From Pseudoxanthomonas suwonensis (GTDB lineage Bacteria > Pseudomonadota > Gammaproteobacteria > Xanthomonadales > Xanthomonadaceae): a stretch of DNA of 42,844 nt. The translations under genes were made by a program, and so were the position numbers. Every line of letters begins with the position of its first letter. The stretch's first letter is position 1. Shown here piece by piece: positions 29,163 to 39,131 of this stretch. The notes beneath the pieces were generated by a model. It did not search any database. It saw only the letters and a program-made list of their open reading frames with translations, and was not told where the DNA came from. The stretch covers positions 1-42,844 of the forward strand of contig JAUNRQ010000018.1 in the NCBI GenBank assembly GCA_030535605.1, read 5' to 3'.

Positions 29163-30452
29163 TCAGCGGCGATCGATCGCCACGTAATCGCGCGATGCCG
29201 CGCCGGTGTAGATCTGCCGCGGGCGGCCGATCTTGGTTTCCGGATCGTTCTGCTGCTCCAGCCAGTGGCTGACCCAGCCGGCGGTGCGGGCAATGGCGAA
29301 CATCACCGTGAACATCTCGGTCGGGATGTTCAGGGCCTTGTAGATGATGCCGCTGTAGAAATCGACATTCGGATACAGCTTGCGCTGCACGAAGTAGTCG
29401 TCCTTCAGCGCCGCTTCTTCCAGTCGCATGGCCACGTCCAGCAACGGGTCATCGATGCCCAGTTCGTCCAGGACCTTGTGGGTCATTTCGCGGATGATCG
29501 TGGCGCGTGGGTCGAAGTTCTTGTAGACGCGGTGGCCGAAGCCCATCAGGCGGAAGCCCGACTCCTTGTCCTTGGCACGGTCGATGGCCGACTGCACGTT
29601 CTCCGGACGACCGATTTCGCCGAGCATCTTCAGCACCGCTTCGTTGGCACCACCATGGGCCGGGCCCCACAGGGCGGCAACGCCCGCGGCGATGCAGGCG
29701 TACGGGTTGGCACCGGTGGAGCCGACCAGGCGCACGGTCGAGGTCGAGGCGTTCTGTTCGTGGTCGGCATGCAGGATGAACAGCAGGTCCAGCGCCTTGG
29801 CCGCCACCGGGCTCAGCTGCAGCGGCTCGCTCGGCACTTCGAACATCATGTGCAGGAAGCGGCTGGTGTATTCGAGGTTGTTGCGCGGATGGCACGCCGG
29901 CCAGCCGATCGAGTAGCGGTGGCACAGTGCCGCCACGGTCGGCACCTTGGCCAGCAGGCGGATGGCTGCCAGGCGGCGCTGTTCGGGATCGTCGTAATCC
30001 AGGTCGTTGTGGTAGAAGCTCGCCATCGAACCGAGCATGCCCACCAGCATCGCCATCGGATGGGCGTCGTAGCGGAAGCCCTCGACGAAGTTCTTGAACT
30101 TCTCGTTGAGCATGCTGTGCCGGGTGATCTGCCCGGAGAACTGCTCGAATTCGCCCGCCGACGGCAACTCGCCGTGCATCAGCAGGTAGGCAACTTCCAG
30201 GAACGAGGACTTCTCGGCCAACTGGTCGATCGGGTAGCCGCGGTACAACAGCACGCCTTCGTCGCCGTCGATGTAGGTGATGGCCGAGCGGCAGGACGCG
30301 GTGGCGGTGAAGCCGTTGTCGTAGGTGAAGCAGCCGGTTTCCTTGGGCAGCCTGGCGATGTCGATGCAGTCATTGCCCACGGTGGGGCGGATCACGGGCA
30401 GCGACACGGACGTCTCGCCGGCGCTCAGGGTCACGCTGTTGGAATCGGACAC
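29163..30452 (-). CDS. gltA: citrate synthase (type II)
   Basis: 429 residues, the hexameric gram-negative type. It condenses oxaloacetate and acetyl-CoA to citrate. Landmarks are [24 protein letters not shown]-type segment [21 protein letters not shown] (catalytic His), [15 protein letters not shown] (catalytic His), [14 protein letters not shown] and the C-terminal [18 protein letters not shown] and GWVSHWLEQ. Start GTG 30452 ([11 protein letters not shown]) with AAGGAG seven bases upstream; the longer frame to 30530 lacks support. A single-gene unit, with a TATA-like box at 30557-30562 giving a leader of about 100 bases. Confidence 0.95.
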   Translation of the reverse strand: MSDSNSVTLSAGETSVSLPVIRPTVGNDCIDIARLPKETGCFTYDNGFTATASCRSAITYIDGDEGVLLYRGYPIDQLAEKSSFLEVAYLLMHGELPSAGEFEQFSGQITRHSMLNEKFKNFVEGFRYDAHPMAMLVGMLGSMASFYHNDLDYDDPEQRRLAAIRLLAKVPTVAALCHRYSIGWPACHPRNNLEYTSRFLHMMFEVPSEPLQLSPVAAKALDLLFILHADHEQNASTSTVRLVGSTGANPYACIAAGVAALWGPAHGGANEAVLKMLGEIGRPENVQSAIDRAKDKESGFRLMGFGHRVYKNFDPRATIIREMTHKVLDELGIDDPLLDVAMRLEEAALKDDYFVQRKLYPNVDFYSGIIYKALNIPTEMFTVMFAIARTAGWVSHWLEQQNDPETKIGRPRQIYTGAASRDYVAIDRR

Positions 30453-30556
30453 GGGGCCACTCCTTGTTGCGGCCGCGTCGGTGGCCACTGGTGGCCGGCG
30501 CGGCATGGGGTCTGGATGGGGACGACGCACCCGTGCCGGATACGCCGCAGCATGGA

Positions 30557-30562
30557 ATTATT
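30557..30562 (-). promoter_or_regulatory. candidate -10 box for gltA
   Basis: AATAAT on the minus strand (5/6 to TATAAT) in the AT-richest spot of the upstream region; a -35 box was not recognised. Confidence 0.3.
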
Positions 30563-30645
30563 GCACAGCAGCATGACGCGACGTGATGGCAGCGCGGTCC
30601 GACCCGCTGCGTCCGCGCCATGCCACGGGCCAGATCCCGGGCACG

Positions 30646-30669
30646 AAAACGGCCGCGATCCGCGGCCGT
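30646..30669 (-). terminator. Rho-independent terminator of rpmE2
   Basis: A 9-bp perfect stem (ACGGCCGCG 30649-30657 with 30661-30669, loop ATC) is followed on the minus strand by a four-T run. It lies 66 bases after the rpmE2 stop. Confidence 0.65.
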
Positions 30670-30735
30670 GTCGCGCCAGCCGGTGGGGCCGGCGGCATGC
30701 AGGTCGAGTCGACGGGCGGCAAGCGCCCACCGCGC

Positions 30736-30978
30736 TTACTTGGCGTAGCGCTGGCGGAACTTGTCGACACGGCCGCCGGTGTTCAACACCTTGTTCTGGC
30801 CGGTGTAGAACGGATGCGAGGCCGAGGAGATTTCGACCTTGACCAGCGGGTATTCGTTGCCGTCTTCCCACTTGATCGATTCCTTGCTGGCAAGGGTCGA
30901 GCGGGTCAGGAACTTGAAATCGGAAGTGACGTCCTGGAAGACGACGTCGCGGTAATTCGGATGGATGTCGGCCTTCAT
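30736..30978 (-). CDS. rpmE2: 50S ribosomal protein L31, type B (zinc-independent)
   Basis: 80 residues beginning [20 protein letters not shown] and ending [13 protein letters not shown], the L31 fold. There is no cysteine, so it is the zinc-free (C-) form, with the typical extra [20 protein letters not shown] loop of type B. Such copies are often induced on zinc limitation by Zur, replacing the zinc-binding L31. I see no convincing Zur box. No partner L31 is in the window, so whether it is the only copy is open. It follows the nucleoside hydrolase by 68 bases in the same direction. Confidence 0.93.
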   Translation of the reverse strand: MKADIHPNYRDVVFQDVTSDFKFLTRSTLASKESIKWEDGNEYPLVKVEISSASHPFYTGQNKVLNTGGRVDKFRQRYAK

Positions 30979-31046
30979 GGCGGCACCGGGAGTTGCGTGA
31001 GTGAGCCGGGCATCATACCGGCAAGTGGCGGCGTCATGCAAGCGCC

Positions 31047-31982
31047 TCAGCCCGCCGCCAGCGCCTTCCGGACCCGCTGCTCGAACGCGGCTTGGTCGTA
31101 GCGCCGCAGGATGCGGGCGTTGTCGGCGACACCACGCTGGCGGTTCCAGTCGACGATGGTCGCCCCGCGCGCATGTTGTCCGGCCAGTTCCACGGCCAGC
31201 GGCCGCTCGACCCACTCCAGCGCGCCGTCCGGGGCCAGCGCAGCAGCCATGGCCAGCGCGTCGGCGCAGTACCAGCGGTCGCCACGCCGGTCTTCCGACC
31301 ACAGGCGCGTCTGCCGCGAGATCGCTTCGTAAAAGCGCGCGCGTTCGCTGCCGACGGCCAGCCACGTTTCCAGTTCCCGATGGTCCAGGCCATGGGCGAC
31401 GGTCGCCTCCCAGTCGCACAGCTCGACGCGCGCAAACGCGCGGAAAACAATGTGTGCGGCCTCCGGGTCGAAGCCGATGTTGAACTCGGCGGCGGGGGTC
31501 ATGTTGCCGTGCACGGTGACCGCGCCGCCCATCACCAGCAGCCGATCGACGTGCCGCGGCAGCTCCGGGTCCAGCGTCAACGCCAGCGCCAGGTTGGTCA
31601 GCGGCCCCAGCGCCACCAGCAACAGGCGCCCGGAGTGCTCGCGCGCGAGGCGGACGATGGCGTTGGCGGCGTGTTCGGCGACCGCGGTCAGCGAAGGATC
31701 GGGGTAACCGATGTCACCGAACCCGTCCTTGCCATGGACATGGCCGGCATCCTCCGCCGGGTGCAACAGGGGCGCCGCGGCACCGGGAAACACCGGGACA
31801 TCGCCGCGTCCGGCCACCTCGCACGACTTCAACGCATTGCGCACGGTATGCGGCAAGCCGACGTTGCCCGCGGCGATGGTCAGGCCGACCACGTCGTGTG
31901 CGGCGCTGTCGAAGGCCATCAGCAGGGCCAGTGCGTCGTCGATGCCGGGGTCGGTGTCGATCAGGATGGGGGTTCGGGTCAT
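31047..31982 (-). CDS. inosine/uridine-preferring nucleoside hydrolase family protein
   Basis: 311 residues. Starts [20 protein letters not shown], with the DxDxxxDD calcium and ribose site of the family. [50 protein letters not shown] and the PEAAHIVF region complete the core. It hydrolyses the N-glycosidic bond of ribonucleosides for purine or pyrimidine salvage; base preference is unclear. Start ATG 31982 fits the family exactly, so the open frame to 32126 (overlapping recG) was dropped. The gap from recG is 107 bases. Confidence 0.9.
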   Translation of the reverse strand: MTRTPILIDTDPGIDDALALLMAFDSAAHDVVGLTIAAGNVGLPHTVRNALKSCEVAGRGDVPVFPGAAAPLLHPAEDAGHVHGKDGFGDIGYPDPSLTAVAEHAANAIVRLAREHSGRLLLVALGPLTNLALALTLDPELPRHVDRLLVMGGAVTVHGNMTPAAEFNIGFDPEAAHIVFRAFARVELCDWEATVAHGLDHRELETWLAVGSERARFYEAISRQTRLWSEDRRGDRWYCADALAMAAALAPDGALEWVERPLAVELAGQHARGATIVDWNRQRGVADNARILRRYDQAAFEQRVRKALAAG

Positions 31983-32089
31983 GACAGCGGTATCCGGGCG
32001 GGAGAGATGGCCCGGCGGGCCTGCAACACGGGCGTGCCATTGTGCCTGCCGGCGATGGCAGGCGTGCGACCACCGCGCCGGTCCGGCAG

Positions 32090-34210
32090 TCAGGCCGATG
32101 CGTAGCGCGCCGCGCCGCCCACCCAACGGGCGACGATCGCATCGGCACGCCGGGGGTCCTCGGCCAGCAGCTGCCGGGCAATGGCCTGCACCTGCGGCAG
32201 CAGGTCGGCATCGCGCATCAGGTCGGCAACCCGGAACGCGGCCAGCCCGGTCTGACGGGTGCCGAGCAATTCGCCGGGCCCACGCAGCTCCAGGTCCTTT
32301 TCCGCAATCACGAAGCCATCATTGGTCTGGCGCAGCGTGTCCAGCCGCTGTCGCGCCATTTGCGACAGCAGCGGCTGGTACAGCAACACGCAACTGGAAC
32401 GGGCACTGCCCCGTCCCACCCGGCCGCGCAACTGGTGCAACTGCGCCAGGCCCAGACGTTCCGCGTTCTCGATGACCATCAGCGAGGCATTGGGAATGTC
32501 CACCCCGACCTCGATCACGGTGGTCGCCACCAGCAGATCGGTATCGCCGCGCTTGAAGGCTTCCATCGCCGCCTGCTTGTCCTTCGGCTTCAGGCGACCG
32601 TGGACCAGCGCGATCCTGATGTCCGGTAACGCCGCGGTCAGGGCCTCGAAGGTCGTCTGCGCCGCCTGCGCGACCACCTCGTCACTGTCGTCGATGAGCG
32701 TGCACACCCAGTAGGCCTGCCGCCCGTCGGCACAGGCGGCGCGGATGCGCTCGACCAGTTCGCCCCGGCGTTCGTTGCTCAACGCCACGGTGGTCACGGG
32801 GCTGCGCCCAGGCGGCAGCTCGTCGATCGCGGAGACATCCAGGTCGGCATAGGCGCTCATCGCGAGAGTGCGCGGAATGGGTGTCGCGGTCATCACCAGC
32901 TGGTGCGGCACCCGGCCGCCCTCGGCGCCGGCGCCCTTGTCGCGCAACGCCAGGCGCTGGTGGACGCCGAAGCGATGCTGTTCGTCCACGATCGCCAGCG
33001 CCAGGTCATGGAACACCACGCCCTCCTGCATCAACGCATGGGTACCGACCACGACTTGGGCGCTGCCATCGGCCACCGCCGCCAGTGCCTTGGCGCGGGC
33101 CTTGCCGGTGAGCTTGCCGGCCAGCCAGTCCACGCGCACGCCCAGCGGCTCCAGCCAGCCGCGCAGGTTGGCAAGGTGCTGCTCGGCCAGCAGCTCGGTG
33201 GGCGCCATCAGTGCCGCCTGGTGTCCCTGCTGCACGGCCAGCAGCGCAGCCAGCGCGGCGACCACGGTCTTGCCGCTGCCGACATCGCCCTGCACCAGGC
33301 GCAGCATCGGATGCGGGCGCGCCACGTCGTCGCGGACCTGCGCGAACACCCGCTGCTGCGCCGCGGTCAGATGGAACGGCAGTGACGCCAACAGCGCATC
33401 CACCAGCGACGACTGCGCGGGAAGCGGCGGCGCACCCTGCGCCTGCAGGCGGATGCGCTGGCGTCCGAGGCTGACCTGATGCGCCAGCAATTCCTCGATC
33501 ACCAACCGTCGTTGCGCCGGATGCCGGCCCGCCAGCAACGCCGCCAGGTCGGCCTCCGGCGGTGGGCGATGCACGGTGAGCAGGGCATCGCGCAGGGTTG
33601 GCAGGCCAAGTGGGGCAAGGACCGCTGGCGGCAGCAGCTCCAGGGCGTCGGCTTCCGGAAGTCGTTGCAAGGCCAGTGCGATCCATTTGCGCAAGCTGGC
33701 TGCAGCAATGCCCTCGATGGCGGGATACACCGGATCCAGCGTGCCGGCCAGCGCGTCGTCGGCGGCATCATCCAGTACCCGATAACTGGGATGGACGATC
33801 TCCAGCCCGTGCTGGCCGGGCCGCGCCGTGCCAAAGCAGCGCACGCGCGAGCCGGGCTGGAACTGCGCTGCCTGTGCGGCACGGAAGTGGAAGAAGCGCA
33901 ACACCAGCGTCGCCTGCGAGTCGTCGGCGATCGCCACCCGCAGCATCGGCCGATAGCGGAAGCCGCGCTCCACCGCCAGCACCCGCCCTTCGACCTGGAC
34001 CGGCTCACCGGGCCGGAGGTCACGGATGGCAGTGATGCGGGTGCGGTCCTCGTAGCCACGCGGCAGCCACAACCAAAGGTCCTGCAGGCATTCCAGCCCG
34101 CGCTCGGCCAGCGTCCGCGCCAGCCGGTCCCCGACCCCAGGGAGACTGCGGATGGGCGCTTCGCCCGCCGCCGCGATGGCCGTCGTCGGCTCGCGCCGCG
34201 CGCGTGGCAT
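32090..34210 (-). CDS. recG: ATP-dependent DNA helicase RecG
   Basis: 706 residues. An N-terminal wedge domain with OB fold (RSLPGVGDRLARTLAERGL, GYEDRTRITAIRDLRPGEPV), then helicase motif I (RLVQGDVGSGKTVVAALA), Ia (APTELLAEQH), II (LAIVDEQHRFGVHQR, DEQH), III (MTATPIPRTLAMSAY), and motifs V-VI (DLLVATTVIEVGVDIPNAS, QLHQLRGRVGRG). It reverses stalled forks and processes branched DNA in the cytoplasm. Full length. It lies six bases after ridA, likely one transcript with spoT-ridA. Confidence 0.95.
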   Translation of the reverse strand: MPRARREPTTAIAAAGEAPIRSLPGVGDRLARTLAERGLECLQDLWLWLPRGYEDRTRITAIRDLRPGEPVQVEGRVLAVERGFRYRPMLRVAIADDSQATLVLRFFHFRAAQAAQFQPGSRVRCFGTARPGQHGLEIVHPSYRVLDDAADDALAGTLDPVYPAIEGIAAASLRKWIALALQRLPEADALELLPPAVLAPLGLPTLRDALLTVHRPPPEADLAALLAGRHPAQRRLVIEELLAHQVSLGRQRIRLQAQGAPPLPAQSSLVDALLASLPFHLTAAQQRVFAQVRDDVARPHPMLRLVQGDVGSGKTVVAALAALLAVQQGHQAALMAPTELLAEQHLANLRGWLEPLGVRVDWLAGKLTGKARAKALAAVADGSAQVVVGTHALMQEGVVFHDLALAIVDEQHRFGVHQRLALRDKGAGAEGGRVPHQLVMTATPIPRTLAMSAYADLDVSAIDELPPGRSPVTTVALSNERRGELVERIRAACADGRQAYWVCTLIDDSDEVVAQAAQTTFEALTAALPDIRIALVHGRLKPKDKQAAMEAFKRGDTDLLVATTVIEVGVDIPNASLMVIENAERLGLAQLHQLRGRVGRGSARSSCVLLYQPLLSQMARQRLDTLRQTNDGFVIAEKDLELRGPGELLGTRQTGLAAFRVADLMRDADLLPQVQAIARQLLAEDPRRADAIVARWVGGAARYASA

Positions 34211-34216
34211 CGCGCG

Positions 34217-34600
34217 TCAGTCGAGCACCATCACCGCGTCCACCTCGAAGCGCACGCCCTTGGGCAGGCCGGACACCTCGATGGTGGAACGCGCGGGATA
34301 CGGTGCGTCGAAATACTCCGCCATCACCGCGTTGACCGCGGCGAACTCGGACAGGTCGGTCAGGTACAGCCCCAGCCGCGCGACCTGCGCGAACGAGCCG
34401 CCCGCGGCCTCGGCCACAGCCCGCAGGTTGTCGAACGCACGCCGCGCCTGTGCGTCGATGCCGCCATCGACCACTTCGCCGGTCGCCGGGTCCAGAGGAA
34501 TCTGGCCGGAAAAGTAAACGGTATTGCCGGCACGCACGGCCTGGGAATACGGGCCGATGGCAGCCGGGGCGTCGGTGGTCTGGACGGGAGTGCGGGACAT
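34217..34600 (-). CDS. ridA: RidA-family reactive intermediate/imine deaminase
   Basis: 127 residues, YjgF/YER057c/UK114 fold. Landmarks are AIGPYSQAVRAGNTVYFSGQ, GGIDAQARRAFDNLRAV, and YPARSTIEVSGLPKG, where the arginine (about 105) is the catalytic residue that hydrolyses 2-aminoacrylate imines to keto acids. ATG 34600 has AAGGA nine bases upstream; the frame to 34669 overlaps the spoT gap and is unlikely. It sits between spoT (69 bases upstream) and recG. Confidence 0.93.
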   Translation of the reverse strand: MSRTPVQTTDAPAAIGPYSQAVRAGNTVYFSGQIPLDPATGEVVDGGIDAQARRAFDNLRAVAEAAGGSFAQVARLGLYLTDLSEFAAVNAVMAEYFDAPYPARSTIEVSGLPKGVRFEVDAVMVLD

Positions 34601-34669
34601 GCGCGGAAATCCTTGGAACGAGGCCTGCAAGTGTAGCCCAGCAGCCCGTGCGCCCTTGCGCCCTTGCAC

Positions 34670-36850
34670 CTACAGCCGCTGCGTGCCGTGAACCACGCCC
34701 AGCCGGCGCAAGCGCCGCAGGACCTCTTCCAGGTGCTCCACGCTGGTGACTTCCACTGCGAAGCGGATCACCGACACGCTGTTGTCGCGGTCCAGGTAGT
34801 CCACGGCATCGATGTTGGCACCGGCCTGGGCGATGGCCGCGGCCAGTTGCGCGAGCACGCCCGGGCGATTGTCGACCTCGACCCGCAACGCGGCGCGGAA
34901 GTCACCGGAGACCTCGCGATCCCAACCGATGCCGACCCAGCGCTCCGGCGACTTGCGGTAGTCGGCCAGGTTGCTGCATTCCATGCGGTGCACGACGATG
35001 CCCTTGCCTGCCGTGTGGTAGCCCATGATCGCGTCGCCGGGAATGGGCATGCAGCAGTTGGCGAAACTGACGATGCCGCGCTCGTTGCCGGTGATCAGGA
35101 TCTTCTCTGCAGGATGACCGGCTCCCGCCTGCACCGGCAAGGTGCCGCTGTCGCGCTCCGGCCGCGCCAACGCGCGCGCCACCTGCAGCGGCATGCGGTT
35201 GCCCAGGGCGATGTCGGCCAGCAACGATTCCAGCCGCGGCAGGCGGTTCTCCACCAGCCACGCGTCGATGCGGCCTGCGGGCAGGCGCTCCAGCGAGGTG
35301 CCGAGCACTTCCAGTTCACGGTCGAGCATGCGATGGCCGAACTGCACCGCATCCTCGTGCTCGATGTGCTTGAGCTGGGCACGGATCGCGGTCCGCGCCT
35401 TGCCGGTGACCACGAACTCCAGCCATTGCGGCTTCGGCAAGGATGCCTTGGCCGTGGTGATCTCCACCCGCTGGCCACTGGCGAGCTTGGTCCGCAGCGG
35501 TACCAGCTTGCCGTCCACGCGCGCGGTGACGGCATGGTTGCCAACGTCGGTATGCACCGCGTAGGCGAAATCCACGGCGGTGGCATTGCGCGGCAGCGCG
35601 AGGATGTCGCCCTTGGGCGTGAACAGGTAGACCTCGTCGGGAAACAGGTCGACCTTGACGTTTTCCAGGAACTCCAGCGACGAACCCGCGCCTTCCTGGG
35701 ATTCGACCAGGTCGGCGATCCACGCATGCGCCCGGTTCTGCGCACTGTTGGACACCTCGCCGCTCTGCTTGTAGCTCCAGTGCGCGGCGATCCCGCGTTC
35801 GGCGACCAGATCCATCTCGGCGGTACGGATCTGCACTTCGATCGGCGAACCGTAAGGGCCGAACAGCACCGTGTGCAGCGACTGGTAGCCGTTGGCCTTG
35901 GGAATGGCGATGAAATCGCGGAAGCGGCCATCCAGCGGCTTGAAGGTGGCATGCACCACGCCCAGCGCGTGGTAGCAGTCGGCCGCGGTGCCGACCACCA
36001 CGCGGAAGCCGAACACGTCCATCACCTTGTCGAAGCTTTTTCCTTCGGCCTGCATCTTGGTATAGATGCTCCACGGCGACTTGACCCGGCTCAACAACCG
36101 GTATTGCAGGCCTTCGCGGGTCAGCCGCTGCGCCATCCGCGCCTCGATCATCGCCAGCGCCTCGCGCCGCACCAGCGGCTGCGTGCGGATGTGTTTTTCG
36201 AGGGTCTCGTGCCGCCATGGATGCAGGGCCTTGAATCCCAGGTCCTGCAGTTCGGCCTTGATCATGTTCATGCCCAGCCGCTGGGCGATGGGCGCGTGGA
36301 TGTCCAGCGTCTCGCGCGCGATGCGGCGTCGGGACTCCGGATTCTGCGCGCCGAGGGTGCGCATGTTGTGGAGGCGGTCGGCAAGCTTGATCAGGATCAC
36401 CCGAAGGTCGCGGGCCATCGCCAGCAGCATCTTGCGGAAACTCTCCGCGTCCGCTTCCTGGCGGCTGGCGAAGTGCAGTTTGTCCAGCTTGGTCACGCCA
36501 TCGACCAGATCGGCGACGGTCTCGCCGAAACCGGCAACGATCGCGTCGCGCTGCAACGGGGTGTCTTCCAGGGTGTCGTGCAGGATCGCCGCGACCAGCG
36601 TCTCGACGTCCAGCTTCAATTCCGCCAGCACCGACGCCACCGCCACCGGGTGGGTGATGTAGGGCTCGCCGGACTTGCGCATCTGTCCGGCATGGGCCGC
36701 GGCACCGACTTGCCAGGCCTTGCGCAGCAGTGGCTGCTGCGCGGCAGGAAGGTAACGGGCAGCTGCTTCCAGCGCCAGCATGTATTCGGGCACGACATCG
36801 CCCGGCGATGCCTCGCCTGCTGGTGCCTTGATGATTTCGCCGGAAGCCAT
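34670..36850 (-). CDS. spoT: bifunctional (p)ppGpp synthase/hydrolase SpoT
   Basis: 726 residues, long RSH protein. The HD hydrolase domain is intact (H53, H91-D92 in AAILHDTLEDT, D158 in KLADRLHNMRTL). The synthetase domain contains RFRDFIAIPKANGYQSLHT and IEVQIRT. TGS (LFTPKGDILALPRNATAVDF), a helical region, a zinc-finger-like segment (FANCCMPIPGDAIMGY) and a C-terminal ACT domain (LRVEVDNRPGVLAQLAAAIA) follow. It degrades and, to some degree, makes ppGpp under stress. The arginine of RFRD replaces the lysine of the RxKD motif; whether synthesis is weakened needs testing. Gene order rpoZ-spoT-ridA-recG is usual here. Confidence 0.94.
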   Translation of the reverse strand: MASGEIIKAPAGEASPGDVVPEYMLALEAAARYLPAAQQPLLRKAWQVGAAAHAGQMRKSGEPYITHPVAVASVLAELKLDVETLVAAILHDTLEDTPLQRDAIVAGFGETVADLVDGVTKLDKLHFASRQEADAESFRKMLLAMARDLRVILIKLADRLHNMRTLGAQNPESRRRIARETLDIHAPIAQRLGMNMIKAELQDLGFKALHPWRHETLEKHIRTQPLVRREALAMIEARMAQRLTREGLQYRLLSRVKSPWSIYTKMQAEGKSFDKVMDVFGFRVVVGTAADCYHALGVVHATFKPLDGRFRDFIAIPKANGYQSLHTVLFGPYGSPIEVQIRTAEMDLVAERGIAAHWSYKQSGEVSNSAQNRAHAWIADLVESQEGAGSSLEFLENVKVDLFPDEVYLFTPKGDILALPRNATAVDFAYAVHTDVGNHAVTARVDGKLVPLRTKLASGQRVEITTAKASLPKPQWLEFVVTGKARTAIRAQLKHIEHEDAVQFGHRMLDRELEVLGTSLERLPAGRIDAWLVENRLPRLESLLADIALGNRMPLQVARALARPERDSGTLPVQAGAGHPAEKILITGNERGIVSFANCCMPIPGDAIMGYHTAGKGIVVHRMECSNLADYRKSPERWVGIGWDREVSGDFRAALRVEVDNRPGVLAQLAAAIAQAGANIDAVDYLDRDNSVSVIRFAVEVTSVEHLEEVLRRLRRLGVVHGTQRL

Positions 36851-36916
36851 GGCAACAGCCTAGAACGGATCCTGCGGAGGAGGAAGCCGGCAACCGACAC
36901 ACGCTGCAGAAACCGG

Positions 36917-36943
36917 AAAAAACAAACCCCGCCGGAGCGGGGT
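36917..36943 (-). terminator. Rho-independent terminator after rpoZ
   Basis: A 7-bp stem (ACCCCGC 36926-36932 with 36937-36943, loop CGGA) is followed on the minus strand by a T-rich tail including six T. It separates rpoZ from spoT. Confidence 0.8.
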
Positions 36944-36969
36944 CTGTCGGCGGCGGACCAAGGAACCGG

Positions 36970-37269
36970 TCAGTCGTCGCCCTTCATGTCGTCTTCGGCC
37001 GACACCAGCTCGGCGGCGGCCCATTCCAGCGCCTCGCGCTCGCGGCGCTCGCGCTCGGCCTTCTCGACCGCGTCGATGTAGGGCTGGTCGATGCTGCGGG
37101 CAGCGATCTCGCGCAGGGCCAGCACGGTCGGCTTGTCCTGATTCTCGCTGTTGTCCAGTTGCGCCTCGACGCCGTTGGCCAGCTGGCGCGCACGCTTGGC
37201 GGCCATCATCACGAGTTCGAAGCGGTTGTCGACCACTTCCAGGCAATCTTCGACGGTAATACGAGCCAT
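36970..37269 (-). CDS. rpoZ: RNA polymerase omega subunit
   Basis: 99 residues: [44 protein letters not shown] and the acidic tail fit omega. It promotes assembly of beta' into RNA polymerase and forms part of the ppGpp site. GGAG six bases before ATG 37269 fixes the start. Between gmk and spoT as usual; its own promoter candidate is at 37322-37350. Confidence 0.95.
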   Translation of the reverse strand: MARITVEDCLEVVDNRFELVMMAAKRARQLANGVEAQLDNSENQDKPTVLALREIAARSIDQPYIDAVEKAERERREREALEWAAAELVSAEDDMKGDD

Positions 37270-37321
37270 GCTTGCTCCGGCGACCCGCCAGGGCCGCATC
37301 GCAGATGAGGGAAAGGCGGAA

Positions 37322-37350
37322 ATGCTACGACAGACCCGGCGCCAGCGCAA
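37322..37350 (-). promoter_or_regulatory. candidate sigma-70 promoter for rpoZ
   Basis: On the minus strand TTGCGC (37350-37345), 17-base spacer, TAGCAT (37327-37322), about 52 bases before the rpoZ ATG. The -10 box matches at four positions and spacing is ideal. Confidence 0.45.
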
Positions 37351-37444
37351 GCCTCGTCCTGAAAAATCAATCACTTGACGGCGATGTGCGACGCAGGGCT
37401 CCTGTGGGGCCGTGCCGGCCGGACGCACGTGCGCATGATCGCGA

Positions 37445-38068
37445 TCACTCCGCGGTTTCCTCCAGCAACGCCGCGAGCAGCGCCGCATGGTGCTGGCGCT
37501 GGTCATCGCGGCGCAGGCGACTGGCGCGGAAGATCGCGCACATGTCCTCGACCGCGGTCTCGAAGTCCTCGTTGACGATCAGATAGTCGAACTCGTCGTG
37601 GTGGCTCATTTCCTCACGGGCGGCGGCCAGGCGTCGTGCGATCACCTCCTCGCTGTCCTGACCGCGCTTGCGCATGCGCTGCTCCAGCGCCTGCCGGGAC
37701 GGCGGCAGGATGAACACGCTGATGGTGTCGGCCACCTTCTCCCGCACCTGGCGCGCGCCCTGCCAGTCGATTTCCAGCAGCACGTCCTTGCCGTCCGCCA
37801 GCTGCGGCTCGACCGACTGTCGCGCCGTGCCCTTCCAGTCGCCGTGAACCCGGGCATGCTCGAAGAAGTCCCCGGCACGGACCATGGCCTTGAACGCCTC
37901 GGCGCTGACGAAGTGGTAGTGCTCGGCGTCGCGCTCGCCGGGCCGCGGCGGACGCGAGGTGAACGAAATCGACAGGGCGATGCGCGGGTCGCGGGCCAAC
38001 ACCGCGTTGACGATGCTGGACTTGCCGGCGCCGGACGGTGCCGCAACGATGAACAGGGTGCCGGACAT
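37445..38068 (-). CDS. gmk: guanylate kinase
   Basis: 207 residues. P-loop [15 protein letters not shown], guanine-binding region [33 protein letters not shown], and [13 protein letters not shown] Walker B-like strand; LID IFILPPS-type segment [16 protein letters not shown]. It phosphorylates GMP to GDP in the cytoplasm. ATG 38068 fits family starts; the 35 upstream codons are not conserved-looking. It lies between yicC and rpoZ, all in one direction. Confidence 0.95.
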   Translation of the reverse strand: MSGTLFIVAAPSGAGKSSIVNAVLARDPRIALSISFTSRPPRPGERDAEHYHFVSAEAFKAMVRAGDFFEHARVHGDWKGTARQSVEPQLADGKDVLLEIDWQGARQVREKVADTISVFILPPSRQALEQRMRKRGQDSEEVIARRLAAAREEMSHHDEFDYLIVNEDFETAVEDMCAIFRASRLRRDDQRQHHAALLAALLEETAE

Positions 38069-38194
38069 GATCGGGGGCGTGGCTCGGAAGTGGGAATGCG
38101 ACGCGGGACATCGACAACGCCCGGCGTGTGACAGCGACGGCCCATTCTGACGCCGCGCGGCACGGCGCAACAAGTCGACGCGGTGTTGCGCCGG

Positions 38195-39055
38195 CTATTC
38201 GATGTTCTGCGCCTGTTCTCGGATCTGGTCGATCAACACTTTCAACTCGACCGAGGCATTGCCGGTACGCAGGTCCACCGACTTGCTGCCGAGGGTGTTG
38301 GCTTCACGGTTGAACTCCTGCAGCAGGAAGTCCAACCGCCGCCCCACCGGCCCCTTGGCGTCCAGCACCCGGCCGATCTCGGCGACGTGCGCCTGCAGCC
38401 GGTCGAGTTCCTCGTCCACGTCCAGCCGCTGCAAGGCCAGCACCAGTTCCTGTTCGACGCGGGCCGGCTCAGCGGGCACCTCCAGATCGGACAGGCGCGC
38501 CAGCAACTTACTTCGTTGCGCCTCGCGGATGGCCGGGACAAGGGCGCGCATCCGCTCGGCGATGGCATCGATCGCGGCGACCCGCTCGCGGATGGCGCTG
38601 CCGAGCTTGGCCCCCTCGCGCTCGCGGTTGGCGATGAAGCCGTCCAAGGTACGGTCCAGCAACGCCAACGCGTCGGCGTGCAACTGCTCGCTATCGACGT
38701 CCGCCACCTGCAGCACGCCGGGGAACTGCAGCAGCGTGGCGAAATCCAGGCGCAGGCTGGGCACCCGTGCCTGCAACGCATTGGCCGCATCCGCCAGACG
38801 CTGCAGCAGCTCGTCGTTGAGTTGCAGACCCTCGTCGCCGTCACGCGGGCGCAGGCGCATCACCAGGTCCAGCTTGCCGCGCGAGACGCGCTCGGCCACG
38901 CGTTCGCGCAGCCGCGGCTCCAGCACGCGCAGCTCTTCAGGCAGCCGCAGGCCAAGTTCCAGGAAGCGATGGTTGACCGCGCGCAGCTCGCAGCCAAGGG
39001 TGCCGGCTTCGACCTTGGCTTCGGCACTGGAAAACGCGGTCATGCTGCGGGTCAT
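38195..39055 (-). CDS. yicC: YicC-family endoribonuclease
   Basis: 286 residues. N-terminal YicC domain ([40 protein letters not shown]) and C-terminal DUF1732 ([37 protein letters not shown]). Family members act as RNases degrading small RNA such as RyhB. The start at 39055 is the family start; ATG 39043 is an alternative. Divergent from rph, with 76 bases between. The neighbourhood with rph and gmk is conserved in many proteobacteria. Confidence 0.93.
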   Translation of the reverse strand: MTRSMTAFSSAEAKVEAGTLGCELRAVNHRFLELGLRLPEELRVLEPRLRERVAERVSRGKLDLVMRLRPRDGDEGLQLNDELLQRLADAANALQARVPSLRLDFATLLQFPGVLQVADVDSEQLHADALALLDRTLDGFIANREREGAKLGSAIRERVAAIDAIAERMRALVPAIREAQRSKLLARLSDLEVPAEPARVEQELVLALQRLDVDEELDRLQAHVAEIGRVLDAKGPVGRRLDFLLQEFNREANTLGSKSVDLRTGNASVELKVLIDQIREQAQNIE

Positions 39056-39093
39056 GCGATGCGGTCCTGGAAGGGGCAGACAGGCCCCGATGG

Positions 39094-39099
39094 TAAACT
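39094..39099 (+). promoter_or_regulatory. candidate extended -10 box for rph
   Basis: TAAACT preceded by TGG (extended -10 like), 32 bases before the rph ATG; -35 box weak. Upstream GGGGC...GCCCC forms a small hairpin. Confidence 0.3.
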
Positions 39100-39131
39100 C
39101 GCGCACCCAGTCCGTGTGGCCTGCGACTTCC

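Noticed and set aside
37436-37447. Perfect 12-base palindrome TGATCGCGATCA at the gmk stop
   Set aside because: Short GC-rich palindromes occur by chance here, and it covers a stop codon at the 3' end of gmk rather than a promoter.
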